Of a DNA stretch of 7,816 bases, positions 6,538-7,816 are shown one piece after another. Location of the stretch: contig VBCT01000091.1 of the NCBI GenBank assembly GCA_005882235.1, forward strand, positions 1-7,816, in the 5' to 3' direction. This DNA comes from Betaproteobacteria bacterium. GTDB lineage: Bacteria > Pseudomonadota > Gammaproteobacteria > Burkholderiales > SG8-39. The notes beneath the pieces are model-generated. The model was not told the DNA's origin, made no database searches, and saw nothing but the letters and a program-made list of their open reading frames with translations. Each line of letters starts with the position of its first letter. Positions within the stretch are counted from its first letter, which is position 1. A program made the translations under genes and the position numbers.

Positions 6538-7386
6538 ATGAGCGATCGCGCTCAGCACTACTACGTTCCGCGGCCGTCCCACTGGATGATCTTCGGATCG
6601 GTCGGCCTGTTTTGCATGGCGACCGGCGCCGCGAGCTGGCTCAACGGCTGGGAACCCGGGCGCTACATCGTGCTCGCCGGGCTCGCCATCCTCGCCTTCA
6701 TGATGGCGCGCTGGTTCGGCGACGTGATCCGCGAGTCCGAGGGCGGCAAGTACGGGCGCTGGGAAGACGTTTCCTTCCGCTGGGGCATGAGCTGGTTCAT
6801 CTTCTCCGAGGTCATGTTCTTCGCCGCTTTTTTCGGGGCGCTCTACTACGCCCGGCTGCTCGCGGTGCCCGACCTGGGAAGCATCGACAACAAGCTGCTC
6901 TGGCCGGATTTCGCCGCGCAATGGCCTACGGCCGGGCCGGTTTTCAAGGATCCGTTCACGCCGATGGCAGCCTGGGGAATCCCGGCGCTCAATACGCTGC
7001 TCCTCCTCTCGTCGGGCGTTACGGTTACGCTCGCCCACTGGGCGCTGAAGGAGGGCAAACGCGCACAGCTCGCGCTCTTCATGCTCTTCACGGTGGTGCT
7101 CGGCGTCACCTTCCTGTGCTTCCAGGCCTATGAATACGGCCATGCCTATTCGGATCTCAACCTCAAGCTCTCGACCGGAGTCTACGGCTCGACCTTCTTC
7201 ATGCTTACCGGCTTCCACGGATTCCACGTGACCCTCGGTACGATCATGCTGACCGTGATTCTCGCCCGTTGTCTCGCCGGCCACTTCAGACCCGAAAACC
7301 ATTTCGCGTTCGAAGCGGTCGCGTGGTACTGGCACTTCGTCGATGTCGTGTGGCTGGGCCTGTTCGTTTTCGTGTACTGGCTTTAG
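6538..7386 (+). CDS. ctaE: Cytochrome c oxidase subunit III
   Basis: Third core subunit of the aa3 oxidase (also called coxC), 282 aa, inner membrane, about seven helices. In this family it does not carry redox metals but stabilises subunit I and supports proton uptake into the D channel. Seen: N-terminal HYYVPRPSHW, the conserved acidic RWGMSWFIFSEVMFF with Glu91 in the third helix, QAYEYGHAYSD (196-206), TGFHGFHVTLGT (224-235) and the C-terminal AWYWHFVDVVWLGLFV. A strong Shine-Dalgarno, GAGGAG at 6526-6531, lies six bases before the ATG. It is the last gene of the plus-strand run and is followed by a hairpin terminator. Length and motifs are normal. Confidence 0.98.
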   Translation: MSDRAQHYYVPRPSHWMIFGSVGLFCMATGAASWLNGWEPGRYIVLAGLAILAFMMARWFGDVIRESEGGKYGRWEDVSFRWGMSWFIFSEVMFFAAFFGALYYARLLAVPDLGSIDNKLLWPDFAAQWPTAGPVFKDPFTPMAAWGIPALNTLLLLSSGVTVTLAHWALKEGKRAQLALFMLFTVVLGVTFLCFQAYEYGHAYSDLNLKLSTGVYGSTFFMLTGFHGFHVTLGTIMLTVILARCLAGHFRPENHFAFEAVAWYWHFVDVVWLGLFVFVYWL

Positions 7387-7397
7387 GGAACCGGTGC

Positions 7398-7422
7398 GCC
7401 GCACTTCGCATGCGGCTCTTTT
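7398..7422 (+). terminator. Rho-independent terminator after coxC
   Basis: GCCGCA (7398-7403) and TGCGGC (7411-7416) form a six-pair GC-rich stem around a seven-base loop, followed by TCTTTT. It lies 11 bases after the coxC stop and before the stop of the convergent gene. The T-rich tract is only on the coxC side, so it should end the bioC-coxC transcript and not the opposing one. Confidence 0.7.
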
Positions 7423-7425
7423 GTC

Positions 7426-7623
7426 TCAGCCGATTTTGCCCGGGATGAGGCCGAGGTAGTAACCGGCCATGAGCAACAGGAACAGCGTCAGCGACAATCC
7501 GACACGCAACGCGAGCGCCTTCACGGTGCGCTTGGACTGGCCGCCGTCGGTCACCAGAAAAAACAGCGCCGAGCCTAGGCTCGCCAGAATCGCGACGAAC
7601 AAGAGGATGACGACGATTTTCAC
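7426..7623 (-). CDS. DUF2909 twin transmembrane protein
   Basis: 65-residue inner-membrane protein with two predicted helices (about 3-23 and 38-60) joined by a short polar loop TDGGQSKRTVKA. The helix pair and the segment RTVKALALRVGLSLTLF match what I recall of DUF2909, a family lying beside cytochrome oxidase genes in betaproteobacteria. It starts at a GTG (plus 7621-7623); the encoded MKIVVILL start agrees with the family and no better ATG lies upstream in frame. No clear Shine-Dalgarno is seen. It is convergent with coxC (39 bases between stops) and divergent from the SURF1 gene (48 bases between starts). Its function is unknown to me; a link to oxidase biogenesis is context only. Confidence 0.85.
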   Translation of the reverse strand: MKIVVILLFVAILASLGSALFFLVTDGGQSKRTVKALALRVGLSLTLFLLLMAGYYLGLIPGKIG

Positions 7624-7671
7624 GGCGCGGCGGCGGGAACCCTGTGCGCCGAGTGTACTCCTTGTGAAATC

Positions 7672-7816
7672 ATGACGGGAATCCGCATCGGTGGGCGAAT
7701 ATTCCGTCCGAGGGTCGCATCGAGCATCGCGGCGGCGGGTTTCATAGCGCTCGCGATTTCGCTCGGCAACTGGCAGACGCGGCGCGCCGAGGAAAAGCTC
7801 GAGCTCGGCCGCAAGC
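7672..7816 (+). CDS. SURF1 family cytochrome oxidase assembly protein (N-terminal part, cut by window edge)
   Basis: SURF1 (Shy1) proteins help insert heme a into subunit I during assembly of aa3 oxidases and sit in the inner membrane with two helices. Only 48 codons are visible. Seen: a basic start (MTGIRIGGRIFRPR), a membrane helix near residues 15-32, and right after it LGNWQTRRAEEK. This matches the family signature in which a Gly.Trp-Gln..Arg...Lys pattern follows the first helix. The ATG at 7672 is preferred because the upstream GTG at 7664 runs into a stop after three codons. No clear Shine-Dalgarno is present. Position just past the oxidase operon supports the call. Genes for heme A synthesis may follow, but that is beyond the window. 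Confidence 0.88.
   Translation, partial: MTGIRIGGRIFRPRVASSIAAAGFIALAISLGNWQTRRAEEKLELGRK

Noticed and set aside
6256..7404. Minus-strand frame opposite DUF2970 and coxC (382 codons)
   Set aside because: Shadow of real genes on the other strand, with low-complexity charged sequence and no recognisable domain.
7570..7583. Perfect 14-base palindrome containing CCTAGG within the DUF2909 gene
   Set aside because: In a window this long, one such palindrome is not far from chance, it lies inside coding sequence, and it has no partner copy or spacing to suggest an operator.

Overview
The window looks like chromosomal DNA from a high-GC betaproteobacterium. The evidence is a cytochrome c oxidase gene order and three small accessory proteins that I associate with that class: a 37-residue oxidase small assembly protein, a DUF2970 protein and a DUF2909 'twin transmembrane' protein. 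No database search could be run, so the taxonomic call is inference. I see no tRNA, rRNA, mobile element, CRISPR array or phage gene.

Layout. Left arm, minus strand (1-1916): an alternative heme-copper oxidase. A 451-residue subunit II carries a CuA site and two c-type cytochrome domains. It is followed by the first 158 codons of its subunit I, which runs off the left edge. Middle (1917-2010): a short divergent control region with overlapping -10-like elements for both directions. Right arm, plus strand (2011-7386): bioC, coxB (subunit II with one cytochrome c domain), coxA (subunit I), a 37-aa small assembly protein, ctaG (Cox11-type copper chaperone), a DUF2970 protein and coxC (subunit III). 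These genes are tightly packed, with three ATGA stop/start overlaps, and end at a hairpin terminator near 7398-7422. Right edge: a convergent minus-strand DUF2909 gene, then the start of a SURF1-family oxidase assembly gene on the plus strand, cut by the window end.

How the genes work together. The plus-strand genes encode the catalytic core (subunits I, II, III) of an aa3-type A1-family oxidase, with every heme, CuA and CuB ligand and the D- and K-channel residues present. They also encode CtaG, which delivers copper to CuB, and SURF1, which assists heme a insertion or assembly. BioC, the methyltransferase that starts pimelate synthesis for biotin, is the metabolic outsider and appears to be the first gene of the transcript. 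The minus-strand oxidase is a separate terminal oxidase resembling the CoxMN type described in Bradyrhizobium, with a built-in cytochrome c4-like electron donor. The pairing suggests two respiratory branches under divergent control.

Most of the content belongs to known families. I did not find a convincing undescribed system. The points most worth a second look are the head-to-head oxidase loci around one promoter region, the duplicated cytochrome c4-like tail, and the coupling of bioC to coxB.
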